This document shows, piece by piece, positions 52,452 through 60,945 of a stretch of DNA of 64,000 bases. Within the stretch, counting starts at the first letter, position 1, and every line of letters starts with the position of its first letter. The translations under genes were made by a program, and so were the position numbers. The notes below the pieces were generated by a model. It did no database searches, was not told the DNA's origin, and saw only the letters and a program-made list of their open reading frames with translations. Source of the stretch: Actinomycetota bacterium (GTDB taxonomy: Bacteria; Actinomycetota; Acidimicrobiia; IMCC26256; PALSA-610); contig SXJP01000014.1 in NCBI GenBank assembly GCA_005779395.1, positions 62,001 to 126,000 on the forward strand, in the 5' to 3' direction.

Positions 52452-54020
52452 ATGTCATTCACAAATCGTGGCCCTAATGGACCACTCCTCGTAGATCAGC
52501 TCCGCTTCATGGCTTCGGAACACCCAGACGACATCGGCTACGTGAACTTCACATCCGACGCCGAGGCAGCTCTGAGTTTCGGCGAATGGGAAGCGCTCTC
52601 AAACCAGATCGCACGATGGCTCATCGAAAACGGAGTGACAAAGGGCGCTCGTGTAGCCGTGTACCTACGTAGCGAGCACTGCTTCGAATGGATTAGTTCC
52701 TATGCAGGAGTCCATAAGGCTGGCGCGGTAATGGTTCCTGTGAATACGCGTCTGTCGCTAGATGAGACCAGAACAATCCTGAGCCACGCCGAACCAGCGG
52801 CGATCATCACAGACTCAGAACTCGAAGCAAATACTGCCGTGATTGCATCCGAACTCGATATTGCAGCGGTGCTCTGCGTCGGAGCATGTAACGACTCGCA
52901 TCACGACTGGTCCGATCTCGAATCGTTCGACACCTCCGAAATACAGATACCTCTTGGTTACGACGACATCGCGGACATCATGTACACGTCTGGCACGACC
53001 GGCTTGCCGAAAGGCGTTCTTGTGAGACACCGCAACATCGCGATGATCGCTAACAACGCGCCACGCTGGACAGGCAACGGTTGGCTTCATGGGGCTCCGC
53101 TGTTCACCTTCGCGGGTATGTCATTTGTTTACAACCCGATGAAGATGGGGCTGGCCGGTTGGTACCTGCCGAAATTCAACGTCGACCATTGGCTAGACAT
53201 AGCGGTCGAGCGTGCGCCGATGATGTGCATGCTCGTCCCCGCAATGGCCGAGTTGCTGGTTGCCTCGCCCCGATTCGAAGATGCCGACTTGTCGAGTTTC
53301 CTAGCGGTGTCAATCGGTTCCGCCCCGCTCGCTCCTGCCACCTTGAGCATCATGCAGGCCAAGATGCCGATGGCCTCCGTCACAAATAGCTACGGACTCA
53401 CCGAAGCTGGCCCTGCCTACATCGTCATGCCAAAGGACGAGGCTGCTAAACGCATCGGCAGCGTCGGCAAGCCAATGCCACCGATGGAAGTCAAAGTATT
53501 GAACCAGGAGACAGACGAGCCATGTAGCCCGAACGAGACCGGCGAACTCTTGGTCCGCCTCGATGGCAAAGGCCGCGAGTATTACAAGAACGAGGAAGCG
53601 ACCTCATCTGCATGGACTCCCGATGGCTGGTTGCGCACAGGCGATCTCGCTCACCTCGATGATGACGGCTTCGTGTACATCAACGGCCGAATCAAGGACA
53701 TGATCATTCGCGGCGGGAACAACATCTATGCCACAGACGTCGAAGCTGTGCTCCTCGAGAATAAGGCTGTCCAAGAAGCCGCCGTTGTCGGCGTGCCGCA
53801 TAAAGTCCTCGGCGAAGACGTTGGTGCTTTCATCGTTGTCGTCCCTGGCGCAACAATCGATTCCGAGGAACTCAGTGGGTTCTGCGCAGAACGCTTAGCA
53901 GACTACAAACGTCCGCGGCACTTGTACTTCGTTACCGAGTTGCCACGTAACGCGACGGGCAAGGTCATGAAACACAAGCTGAGGGAACAACTCTCCAATG
54001 GTGGCGCGTCGCCAAGCTAG
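52452..54020 (+). CDS. Acyl-CoA synthetase (AMP-forming)
   Basis: This 522-residue ANL enzyme has IMYTSGTTGLPKGVLVRHRN, SYGLTEAGPAY, YYKNEEATSSAW, TGDLAHLDDDGFVYINGRIK, DMIIRGGNNIYATDVEA and the lysine loop PRNATGKVMKHKL. It activates a carboxylic acid as acyl-CoA; the substrate is unknown. A candidate leaderless promoter precedes it. The next genes (MaoC-like and others) have their own promoter with an operator-like repeat, so they form a separate unit. Confidence 0.85.
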   Translation: MSFTNRGPNGPLLVDQLRFMASEHPDDIGYVNFTSDAEAALSFGEWEALSNQIARWLIENGVTKGARVAVYLRSEHCFEWISSYAGVHKAGAVMVPVNTRLSLDETRTILSHAEPAAIITDSELEANTAVIASELDIAAVLCVGACNDSHHDWSDLESFDTSEIQIPLGYDDIADIMYTSGTTGLPKGVLVRHRNIAMIANNAPRWTGNGWLHGAPLFTFAGMSFVYNPMKMGLAGWYLPKFNVDHWLDIAVERAPMMCMLVPAMAELLVASPRFEDADLSSFLAVSIGSAPLAPATLSIMQAKMPMASVTNSYGLTEAGPAYIVMPKDEAAKRIGSVGKPMPPMEVKVLNQETDEPCSPNETGELLVRLDGKGREYYKNEEATSSAWTPDGWLRTGDLAHLDDDGFVYINGRIKDMIIRGGNNIYATDVEAVLLENKAVQEAAVVGVPHKVLGEDVGAFIVVVPGATIDSEELSGFCAERLADYKRPRHLYFVTELPRNATGKVMKHKLREQLSNGGASPS

Positions 54021-54068
54021 GCACCGTCCGTCGAACTGCCGTGTAGTTCCCGAGTTGCTAGATTCCGC

Positions 54069-54088
54069 ACCTGACATGCTCGTCAGGT
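54069..54088. promoter_or_regulatory. Operator-like repeat ACCTGAC-N6-GTCAGGT, copy 2
   Basis: ACCTGACATGCTCGTCAGGT has perfect seven-base arms and differs from copy 1 only in three bases of the spacer. It ends 26 bases before the MaoC-like start, and TTCTAGAAAC follows, again much like copy 1. The promoter lies between a ligase gene and the MaoC/SnoaL/DUF2889 cluster. Confidence 0.7.
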
Positions 54089-54114
54089 TCTAGAAACTTT
54101 GGAGACGAATTCAG

Positions 54115-54594
54115 ATGGCGCTATTCGAGCTGAAGGGCAAAGACATGGGGACCCAAAAGGTCGTCATCGAACAGGGGCCCGTCCGCGTTTTTGCAGATGC
54201 CATTGGCGACACCACCGGCGCATACACAGCCCCCGGTGCTCCAGCGCCCCCGACCTTTCCTTTCGTCATGCCTTACTGGGGCTCAACCGGAACGGGCGGA
54301 GCCGCCGGACTCCCCATCGAGAACCTGCGCGGCAAGGGTCGGTCGATCCTGCACGGCGAACAAGAGTTCAACTTCCTAAACGGTGAGTGGCCGCATGTTG
54401 GCGATGTACTTATCGGCACAGGAGTCATCTCTGACGTCTACGAAAAAGTCAAAAGTGACGGCGGCAAACTCGAGTTCTACGTGACCGAAACAACGTGGTC
54501 GCGTGAGTCCGATGGTCAGGCAGTGTGCTCCACCAAGTTCACGCTCGCTATCAATTGCAAAGCCGGGGCCGACGAAGCCAAGCCGCTTACCTAG
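54115..54594 (+). CDS. MaoC/FAS1-type hotdog dehydratase-like protein
   Basis: This 159-residue protein resembles the N-terminal MaoC-like hotdog domain (HadA/FAS1 type): VVIEQGPVRVFADAIGD, then FPFVMPYWG, and LHGEQEFNFLNGEWPHVGDV, the usual second-half signature. The D-x4-H hydratase motif is not seen, so it is probably the structural partner of a heteromeric hydratase like ChsH1/ChsH2 or HadAB, or a binding protein. TTTGGAGA gives a Shine-Dalgarno. It is the first gene after the operator-like repeat. Confidence 0.7.
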   Translation: MALFELKGKDMGTQKVVIEQGPVRVFADAIGDTTGAYTAPGAPAPPTFPFVMPYWGSTGTGGAAGLPIENLRGKGRSILHGEQEFNFLNGEWPHVGDVLIGTGVISDVYEKVKSDGGKLEFYVTETTWSRESDGQAVCSTKFTLAINCKAGADEAKPLT

Positions 54595-54603
54595 TCTGTA
54601 GCC

Positions 54604-55077
54604 GTGTACAACGATTCGAAACGATGGGACACAGACCGCCGCGGCTACGGCATCGCGAGCGCCGGAGCATTCGTTGGGCCGATCATGGACCTAATGCTCG
54701 CAGCGAGTGAACCCGACTGGATTGCAGAAGACCCCGATTCTCACCTGCTCCCCCACCTGCGTAGAGCTTGCGCAGACGAGACTTCACCCGTGCACTTTCT
54801 CGGCGCAGACTTCGTCGACGGCACCTACGTCGTCGAGCTCGAATGGCTCAGTAGTTCGGTATCAGCACGCGAGGTAGGAGCAGCCGCCTTCCGACTCGTC
54901 GGGGGCATCGCAGAGTCGTCTACCAACGTCGTCGAACGTGTAGATGGCTGGGTCGTTGTCTACGACATAGTCACCGGCATGGTCGATGGGCAAACTCGCT
55001 GGCACCCGCACGGACATGCCGTCCAACTACGCATCTCGGGCGAATCAATCAAGGCGATGCTCGAAGGTCACCACTAA
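54604..55077 (+). CDS. Conserved-looking protein of unknown function
   Basis: This 157-residue protein is not recognised. It is acidic, soluble and rich in beta strands, with RRGYGIASAGAFVGPIMDL near the N-terminus and YVVELEWLSSSVSAREVGAA in the middle; an alpha/beta barrel such as the NTF2/SnoaL fold is possible. GTG 54604 is nine bases after the previous stop. TAGTCT lies six bases before the GTG, hinting at an internal leaderless start. It is cotranscribed with the MaoC-like and SnoaL genes by position. Confidence 0.55.
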   Translation: MYNDSKRWDTDRRGYGIASAGAFVGPIMDLMLAASEPDWIAEDPDSHLLPHLRRACADETSPVHFLGADFVDGTYVVELEWLSSSVSAREVGAAAFRLVGGIAESSTNVVERVDGWVVVYDIVTGMVDGQTRWHPHGHAVQLRISGESIKAMLEGHH

Positions 55078-55119
55078 CCCAACAACTACCCACCACGCCA
55101 CGCCCTTCTGGAGACTCAA

Positions 55120-55575
55120 ATGACATCGCGCCACGATGACCGCGCCGAGATAAATGACCTGATTGCCAACTACGCGTGGGCTATAGACGAGCTTGATTTC
55201 GACGCGCTCGACAGCGTCTTCACATCAGATGCCGATCTCGACTACTCGTCTAACCCTGGCGGATTTGCTGGAGGCCTCGTAGAAACCAAAGCGTGGCTAA
55301 AAGCGAGTCTCGCTTTCTTCGTCGTCAGGCAGCACTCGATGGCTAACACGCTCATCACCTTCGATGAGGTCGATCCGGGTCGAGCGAAGTGCAAGACGAT
55401 GGTGAACAATCCAATGGGGGCGCGCACCAAATCTGGCAAGCCCCACATGTTCACGATCGGCGCTCGCTACGACGATGAACTTGTCAGAACGGCAGACGGG
55501 TGGCGCATCTCCAAACGGGTCGAGACTTTGCTTTTTCTCGACGGCACTCTGCCGAGCGAACTTGTCGCAGAGTGA
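55120..55575 (+). CDS. SnoaL/NTF2-like protein
   Basis: This 151-residue protein has the SnoaL-like pattern: RAEINDLIANYAWAIDELDF, FTSDADLDYSSNPGG, ARTKSGKPHMFTIGARYDDE and TADGWRISKRVETLLFLDG. The fold is a cone-like alpha+beta barrel that binds hydrophobic ligands; steroid isomerases and aldol cyclases share it. The ATG follows CTGGAGACTCAA, with GGAG nine bases upstream. The next gene overlaps its stop by GTGA. Its ligand is unknown. Confidence 0.75.
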   Translation: MTSRHDDRAEINDLIANYAWAIDELDFDALDSVFTSDADLDYSSNPGGFAGGLVETKAWLKASLAFFVVRQHSMANTLITFDEVDPGRAKCKTMVNNPMGARTKSGKPHMFTIGARYDDELVRTADGWRISKRVETLLFLDGTLPSELVAE

Positions 55576-56363
55576 ATAGATCCCAGACTTGGAAAGAGGC
55601 AGACGACTTTGATCCGCCACTCTCGCTAGATGCAGATGTCTATCGTCGTCGAATCACCCTAACCTCCTACGACGAGCGCACCGTCGTCTGCGATCTTGAA
55701 GATGACTTTCATCACTTCGTGGTCACCCTCACGCACGACTCGGAACGAGTAGTGAATCTTGCGTGTGAGTCGCTCCGTTGGCCATGGTCGACTTGTCCGG
55801 GCGCTGCCGAGCACCTGCTCCTATTAGTCGGCACTTCCCTATCGGTTCGCTTCACAAATCCGAAACGTAGTGCCGACGCTCACCTGAATTGCACCCACCA
55901 GTTCGATGCAGCATCGCACGCGATCACCCACGCCGCGAACAATCGCACCTACCGTCAATACGACGCAGAGATTGCCAGCTTGTTGCTGAACTCGTCCGGC
56001 CTCCACAACAGGTTGTGGGTAGACGGCAAGTTGCACCACGACTGGGTCATGAAAGCTGGCGAGGCTCCTGTTGGGCTTCCGGGCTTGTTAGCCGATGCTC
56101 CGTGGCGCGGCGGGTTCATGCGTTGGGCAGATGCAAATCTCGATCCAGATCCTGCAGAAATCGCGATTGTGTTGCGACGTGCCTGCGATATCGGGATGGG
56201 CCGCGGGATGACGCTCGACGCGATTCCGGTTGCAAGCGATCTTCTAGAACGCATGTCCGGCGTATGTCACTCGATGCAGCCTGACATCGCACCACAAGGA
56301 CTACGCAACCTCGGCAGCATTAGAGATTTTTCGAGCAACCCTGAGCGCTTAGCCGAGCGCTGA
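55572..56363 (+). CDS. DUF2889 family protein
   Basis: From GTG 55572 the product has 263 residues. The DUF2889 features are VYRRRITLTSYDERTVVCDL, EDDFHHFVVTLTHDSERV, RWPWSTCPGAAEHLLLLVG and CTHQFDAASHAITHAA. The family has no established activity but is often found with acyl-CoA and steroid genes in bacteria. The start overlaps the SnoaL stop by four bases (GTGA). It ends the plus-strand run, 16 bases from a convergent gene. Confidence 0.7.
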   Translation: MNRSQTWKEADDFDPPLSLDADVYRRRITLTSYDERTVVCDLEDDFHHFVVTLTHDSERVVNLACESLRWPWSTCPGAAEHLLLLVGTSLSVRFTNPKRSADAHLNCTHQFDAASHAITHAANNRTYRQYDAEIASLLLNSSGLHNRLWVDGKLHHDWVMKAGEAPVGLPGLLADAPWRGGFMRWADANLDPDPAEIAIVLRRACDIGMGRGMTLDAIPVASDLLERMSGVCHSMQPDIAPQGLRNLGSIRDFSSNPERLAER

Positions 56364-56379
56364 CCCCTTCTGCAGCCTC

Positions 56380-58617
56380 TCAGACTGGCGCAACTTCTAC
56401 GGGAATACCGTTCAGAACGCTCGTACCGCTCAGCGGATCCAACAGGTCGGAGCGCGCAAGAATGTTTGAGTTCACTCCAGCAAAATCGCGCGCTACTGAC
56501 ATCTCGGTGCCTTCGACGTCGTGGCCCCATCCATGCGGGATGCTCACAACGCCGGACATAATCGTGTCAGTTATTTCGACTGCGATCTCGACGCTGCCAG
56601 CAGCGCTTTGAACCTTCGCAATTTTTCCGTCGCCGAGTCCGAGTCGAGTCGCGTCGGCTGGGTTCACCTGAAGCGTGCAGCGCGGCTTGCCTTTTACCAG
56701 GACACGGATGTTGTGCATCCATGAGTTGTTAGATCGGAGGTCGCGTCTGCCAATGAGCTTCATCTCGGTGGCGGCACTTGCATCTGCATCTAGAAGCTTC
56801 GAAAGTCGATCCTTCACGTCGGCGACGATCGGCTCTGCGGCAAGCTCGATTGTTCCGCTAGCCGTTCTGAGCACACCAGGCAACCGCGGTTCTAACGGCC
56901 CTAGGTCCACGCCGTGTGGCTCGGATGCGAGCTTGTCGATGGTGAGTTGGTCGCCGTACGGCCCAGTACGCAGCATCAGATCAATGAAGCGCTCCGGCCC
57001 GCGCCGACCGTTCGGGGAAAGCTCGGCCATGACCGAGTCGACGTCGCGTCCAGCAAGACGACCCTCTCTGCCCACCGCAGAGTTGACCAGGTCTCGCAGC
57101 ACCATGTCGTCGAGTTGATCTACTACATCGTCGGAATGACCAAGGCCCGAAACTATGGCAGCTAGGCGAACGATGCTTCGCCACTCCGGATACTCGTTCG
57201 GTTCGAGTCCAACTGCTGGTGGCGAATAGTGCGCGACGTTTCGAATCGCCAGAGATCGCAAGGCAAGGTCGTAGTGGCCTCGCGCTAGCAAGGACTCTGG
57301 CGGGATAATGACATCTGCATGGCGAGTCGTTTCATTGCAATAGATGTCGAGGCTCACCATGAAGTCGAGACTCGCTAGCGCCTTATCGAGACGCTGCGAG
57401 TTCGGATTCGACACGACCGGGTTGCCAGACACCGTGATGGCGACGCGCACCTGGCCTTCGCCTTGGGCCTCGATTTCATCTGGAAGCGTCGCTGCTGGCA
57501 TCTCGCCAAACACTTCCTTGTGGCCCTTCACGCGCGATGTCCTACGGCCCGACTTGAAGCCACGCCCCTTACCGCCTGCGCCGCTGCTGTTGCCACCACC
57601 GACGGCCGGCAAGTTGAACATCGCTCCACCACGCCGATCGAGGTTCCCGGTCAAGATGTTGATTAGGTCGACAGCCCATGATGTCGTTGTCCCGAACTCA
57701 GTAGTTGTCGTCCCGATCCGGCCGTAGACCGCAGCACTAGGCGCTGCACTGATTTCTTGAGCGATCCTTCGAGTCACTTCGGCCTCGATGCCGCATGGTC
57801 CGCTTACAGCCTCTGGCGTGAACGGCGCTACTAACTCACGAATCTCGTCCAAACCCGACAGGAAACCCATGACATGCACACCAGGGTCTGCGAGGCCGTA
57901 TGCAAACAGCACGTTCGCGATTGCAAGCAAAAACAGTGCGTCCGTGCCCGGCGCGATCGGTATCCACTCATTTGCTTCTTCCGCTGTTTTCGTGCGGCGA
58001 GGATCGATCACAACAAACTTGCCGCCCCTCGCGCGCAATGCCCGAAGGCGACCGGGAAAGTCTGGTGCTGTCATTAGAGAGCCATTGGAAGCAAATGGAT
58101 TAGCGCCAAGTATCAGCAAGTAGTCAGTGTGATCGATGTCGGCGATCGGCACACTCAACCCAGATCCGAACAGATAGCCAGAAGCCACTTGGCGCGGCAT
58201 TTGATCGACTGTGCTCGCGCTAAAGATGTTGCGAGTCTTGACAGCGCGGATGAGGACCTTGTTGTACACCTGCGGACCGATGTTGTGCGCGCTCGGATTA
58301 CCCATGTAGACGGCTACTGAGTCGCGTCCGTTGGCCTCGAGCAATGGCGGCAAGTGCGCATCGATGTATGCAAAAGCTTCGTCATAATCCACGTCGCGCC
58401 ACGTGTTGGTTTTGCGATCCCGTATGCGTGGACTCACGATTCGGTCTGGGTCAGATTCGAGGTGGCCTAGAGCTGAACCTTTCGGACAGATGAAGCCGCG
58501 CGAGAAAACATCGTCACGATCGCCTCGTGCTAACTCGATTTTGCGACCCTCAATCCGCAGTTCGAGGTTGCATGTCGCTTCACATAGTGGGCAGATTCGA
58601 AAGACTGTGCGTGCCAT
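56380..58617 (-). CDS. Molybdopterin-dependent oxidoreductase (formate dehydrogenase-like)
   Basis: From ATG 58617 this is a 745-residue DMSO-reductase-family catalytic subunit. Cysteines C9, C12, C16 and C44 form the [4Fe-4S] motif. Molybdopterin-guanine-dinucleotide binding regions include YMGNPSAHN, SASTVDQMPRQVASG, LLILGANPFASNG and the C-terminal VSIPHGWGHD. It is 'assimilatory' in layout with a single subunit and no Tat signal, so it is cytoplasmic. GAGG lies eight bases before the ATG. The substrate is unknown; steroid C25 dehydrogenases belong to the same superfamily but are larger and multi-subunit. Confidence 0.8.
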   Translation of the reverse strand: MARTVFRICPLCEATCNLELRIEGRKIELARGDRDDVFSRGFICPKGSALGHLESDPDRIVSPRIRDRKTNTWRDVDYDEAFAYIDAHLPPLLEANGRDSVAVYMGNPSAHNIGPQVYNKVLIRAVKTRNIFSASTVDQMPRQVASGYLFGSGLSVPIADIDHTDYLLILGANPFASNGSLMTAPDFPGRLRALRARGGKFVVIDPRRTKTAEEANEWIPIAPGTDALFLLAIANVLFAYGLADPGVHVMGFLSGLDEIRELVAPFTPEAVSGPCGIEAEVTRRIAQEISAAPSAAVYGRIGTTTTEFGTTTSWAVDLINILTGNLDRRGGAMFNLPAVGGGNSSGAGGKGRGFKSGRRTSRVKGHKEVFGEMPAATLPDEIEAQGEGQVRVAITVSGNPVVSNPNSQRLDKALASLDFMVSLDIYCNETTRHADVIIPPESLLARGHYDLALRSLAIRNVAHYSPPAVGLEPNEYPEWRSIVRLAAIVSGLGHSDDVVDQLDDMVLRDLVNSAVGREGRLAGRDVDSVMAELSPNGRRGPERFIDLMLRTGPYGDQLTIDKLASEPHGVDLGPLEPRLPGVLRTASGTIELAAEPIVADVKDRLSKLLDADASAATEMKLIGRRDLRSNNSWMHNIRVLVKGKPRCTLQVNPADATRLGLGDGKIAKVQSAAGSVEIAVEITDTIMSGVVSIPHGWGHDVEGTEMSVARDFAGVNSNILARSDLLDPLSGTSVLNGIPVEVAPV

Positions 58618-58636
58618 GGCAATATCCTCGCACGCC

Positions 58637-59374
58637 ATGGACACAAATCGCTTTTACTTCCGTCAACTTCTAGCTGGCCGCGATTTCGCCAAAGGTGACC
58701 AGCTCGCCCAGCAGATGGTCAACTTCACGTATCTGATCGGAGACAGAGAGTCGGGCACCTGTGCCTCGATCGACCCAGCCTACGGCGTTTCCGAAATCGT
58801 CGAAGTCGCGGGCAACGATGGGATGCTCATTACCGATGTGCTCGTCACGCACTATCACCCTGATCACATCGGTGGATCGATGATGGGTTACTCGATCGAG
58901 GGCCTCAAGGAAATGCTCGAAATGGGCGTGAAGGCAAAGATCCATGTCCAAAAAGAAGAAGCGCCTGGCACGATGTACGTGACTGGTTTGAGCGAAACTG
59001 ACCTAGTTACGCATTCCTCTGGCGACATCGTCAAAGTCGGCGACCTCGAAATCACTCTCATCCATACGCCTGGCCATACCCCTGGCTCGCAGTGCTTCCA
59101 CCTTCATGCGCCAGGCGATCACGGTCGTCTAGTGAGCGGCGACACGCTTTTCCTCGATGGCTGCGGGCGGACCGACCTGCAAGGCGGCGATCCGGAAGCC
59201 CTATACGACTCGCTCAACACCAAACTCAGCGTCGTTTCGGACGACTCTTGGCTCTATCCAGGACACCTTTACTCTCCAGAATCAAGCGCTCCGATGGGCG
59301 AAGTCCGCGACAGAAACTTTGTGTTTCGGGCTAGAACCAAAGATCAATGGAACATGATGTTCGGAAACGGCTGA
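58637..59374 (+). CDS. Metallo-beta-lactamase-fold hydrolase (glyoxalase II/ETHE1-like)
   Basis: This 245-residue MBL-fold enzyme has the metal motif THYHPDH (H72, H74, D76, H77), H147 in HTPGHTPGS and D169 in LVSGDTLFLDGCGRTDLQGG, all in place for a binuclear or mononuclear site. The GCGRTD segment is seen in glyoxalase II and persulfide dioxygenase groups. It is divergent from the molybdopterin gene, with just 19 bases between the two start codons. Thioester hydrolysis or persulfide oxidation is likely. Confidence 0.8.
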   Translation: MDTNRFYFRQLLAGRDFAKGDQLAQQMVNFTYLIGDRESGTCASIDPAYGVSEIVEVAGNDGMLITDVLVTHYHPDHIGGSMMGYSIEGLKEMLEMGVKAKIHVQKEEAPGTMYVTGLSETDLVTHSSGDIVKVGDLEITLIHTPGHTPGSQCFHLHAPGDHGRLVSGDTLFLDGCGRTDLQGGDPEALYDSLNTKLSVVSDDSWLYPGHLYSPESSAPMGEVRDRNFVFRARTKDQWNMMFGNG

Positions 59375-59388
59375 TAAGGCTCTCGTAA

Positions 59389-59625
59389 CTACGCAGCGCC
59401 TGGCCCGCGACCGCTCGGTACCAACGTGAGCCGTGGCCGGAATTGCAGAATCACCGCGTCGCCTAAGTCGACTTCAGTATCTGGGAGGTCGACTAACTGC
59501 GCTGTTTCGTTCGAGCCCAGACCGGCCCGACGAGAAGGGTGCGAATCGATCACCCGCGCGAGACTTTCGAGAACCGCCGCGTGCCTCGACCGCGCCTTGG
59601 TGAAGTCGTTAGATTTGTTGCGCAC
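59389..59625 (-). CDS. Small hypothetical protein
   Basis: This 78-residue frame starts at GTG 36 bases after the P450 stop and is not recognised. The N-terminal half is helical and basic (KARSRHAAVLESLARVI); the rest is a possible beta hairpin (TEVDLGDAVILQFRPRLTLV). It is the only plausible gene in 59375-59661. An opposite-strand frame of similar length is arginine-rich and less likely. Coding status needs comparative support. Confidence 0.4.
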   Translation of the reverse strand: MRNKSNDFTKARSRHAAVLESLARVIDSHPSRRAGLGSNETAQLVDLPDTEVDLGDAVILQFRPRLTLVPSGRGPGAA

Positions 59626-59661
59626 GCCTCTACGTCGGCGCGCTTTCGCGAAACTTGAGCG

Positions 59662-60834
59662 CTAATCGAATATGACTGGAAGCCTGTTCGGCGATCTGAA
59701 CGCGTATCCCTCAATTATGGGCTCTGGCCCTTCGGCTTCTGGGTCGAAGCGCAGGTTCGGAAGTCTCGACAAGATCTCCTCGAGTGCTGCCGTGAGTTCG
59801 AGCCGGGCGAGATGCATACCTAGACACTGGTGCGGTCCGGTACCGAAGGCGAGATGCAACGCTGCTGGTCGGTCGATGTCCCACGCGTCGGGGTTCGGGA
59901 AATGTGAGCCGTCTCGATTGGCCGACCCTGTAATGACTCCAACAGGTGCTCCACTTTTGATCGGACAACCCGAGATTTCGGTGTCGCGAGTAGCCACACG
60001 CGACACCATCGTGACCGAGGTTTCCCAACGCAAAGTCTCTTCAATAACGGCTGGCAACAAACCGAAATCTGCGTAGACCCGCTTGAGAGTTTCGGGATGA
60101 GTCAGCAGAGCGAACAGTGCGTTACCCAAAACGCGAAAAGTCGTCTCTGCCCCAGCTGGAAGAAGTAGGCGCAAAAAGCCGTAGAGGCGTTCGTCCGAAA
60201 GCGTGTGGCCATCGATCTCGGCGTGCACGAGGTCGGAAAGAAAATCGCCTGTCGGATTTGCCCGACGCGACTCGACTAGCGGACGCAGGTATTCCGTCAT
60301 GGCATCTCGCGCTGCGAAGCCAGCTTCTCTGTTGATCGGGCCTGTATTGATCTCGACCGACCACTGTGCGAATTGATCTGAATCTTCAAGCGGCACACCG
60401 ACGATTCCGCAAACAATTTGGACCGGATAACGCGCAGCGACGTCCCTAATTAAATCGGCGCGTCCGAGCGGCGCAATTTTGTCAATCAGTTCACGGATCA
60501 GTGGCCGCACAAGTGCGCCGTCCCACTTTTCGATCTGGCTAGCGCGGAACGCCTTCGCGACAAGATTTCGATACTTCTTGTGTTCTTCGCCGTCGAGTCC
60601 GACAATTAGTTCGCCCATGAACTCGCCTATGTGGCGAAGGTTGATTTCGCTAGCAAAAGTCTCGGCATCTCGGAGCACCGCCTCTGCCTCGTTCCATGCG
60701 AGTATCTGGTAACTCGGTTCGGGGTCGTAGCTAGTGCGCACCTCGACGACTGGGCACTCAGCCCGCTGCTCGGACCACATCGGATACGGCTGTCCATGGA
60801 AGAAATCTGTAGCCAAACTCTTGTCGTAGCTCAA
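59662..60834 (-). CDS. Cytochrome P450
   Basis: This 390-residue P450 has the I-helix oxygen-binding AGAETT (227-232), the ExxR in EETLRW (E266, R269) and the haem loop FGTGPHQCLGMHLARLE with ligand C337. It hydroxylates an organic substrate with electrons from a ferredoxin and reductase; none is adjacent. TTG 60834 is chosen because GAGGTGG lies four bases before it and because a start at 60888 would place the operator-like repeat inside the coding region. The repeat sits 28 bases upstream of the TTG, so the gene is probably coregulated with the SDR and MaoC-like genes. Confidence 0.85.
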   Translation of the reverse strand: MSYDKSLATDFFHGQPYPMWSEQRAECPVVEVRTSYDPEPSYQILAWNEAEAVLRDAETFASEINLRHIGEFMGELIVGLDGEEHKKYRNLVAKAFRASQIEKWDGALVRPLIRELIDKIAPLGRADLIRDVAARYPVQIVCGIVGVPLEDSDQFAQWSVEINTGPINREAGFAARDAMTEYLRPLVESRRANPTGDFLSDLVHAEIDGHTLSDERLYGFLRLLLPAGAETTFRVLGNALFALLTHPETLKRVYADFGLLPAVIEETLRWETSVTMVSRVATRDTEISGCPIKSGAPVGVITGSANRDGSHFPNPDAWDIDRPAALHLAFGTGPHQCLGMHLARLELTAALEEILSRLPNLRFDPEAEGPEPIIEGYAFRSPNRLPVIFD

Positions 60835-60861
60835 TTGTCCACCTCGAATTCTGCGGGCCAA

Positions 60862-60881
60862 ACCTGACACGGACGTCAGGT
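60862..60881. promoter_or_regulatory. Operator-like repeat ACCTGAC-N6-GTCAGGT, copy 3
   Basis: ACCTGACACGGACGTCAGGT has the same seven-base arms and six-base spacer as copies 1 and 2, with a different spacer sequence. It lies 27 bases before the P450 start on the minus strand, matching the distances at the other two copies (25 and 26). The equal distance is strong support for a regulatory role. Confidence 0.7.
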
Positions 60882-60945
60882 ACAGCATAGGTGTCTATTC
60901 AACCCGAGTGTCAAGCCCCCTAGCCCGTTAGCCGATGCCTATGGC

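Noticed and set aside
54033..54049. GAACT/AGTTC hairpin after the CoA ligase gene
   Set aside because: Short arms and no U-run; may be chance.
59426..59665. 79-codon plus-strand frame downstream of the MBL gene
   Set aside because: Arginine-rich with no features, and it overlaps the more plausible small minus-strand frame.
60835..60888. Upstream start for the P450 (extra 18 residues)
   Set aside because: It would place the 20-bp operator-like repeat inside the coding sequence; TTG 60834 has a good Shine-Dalgarno.
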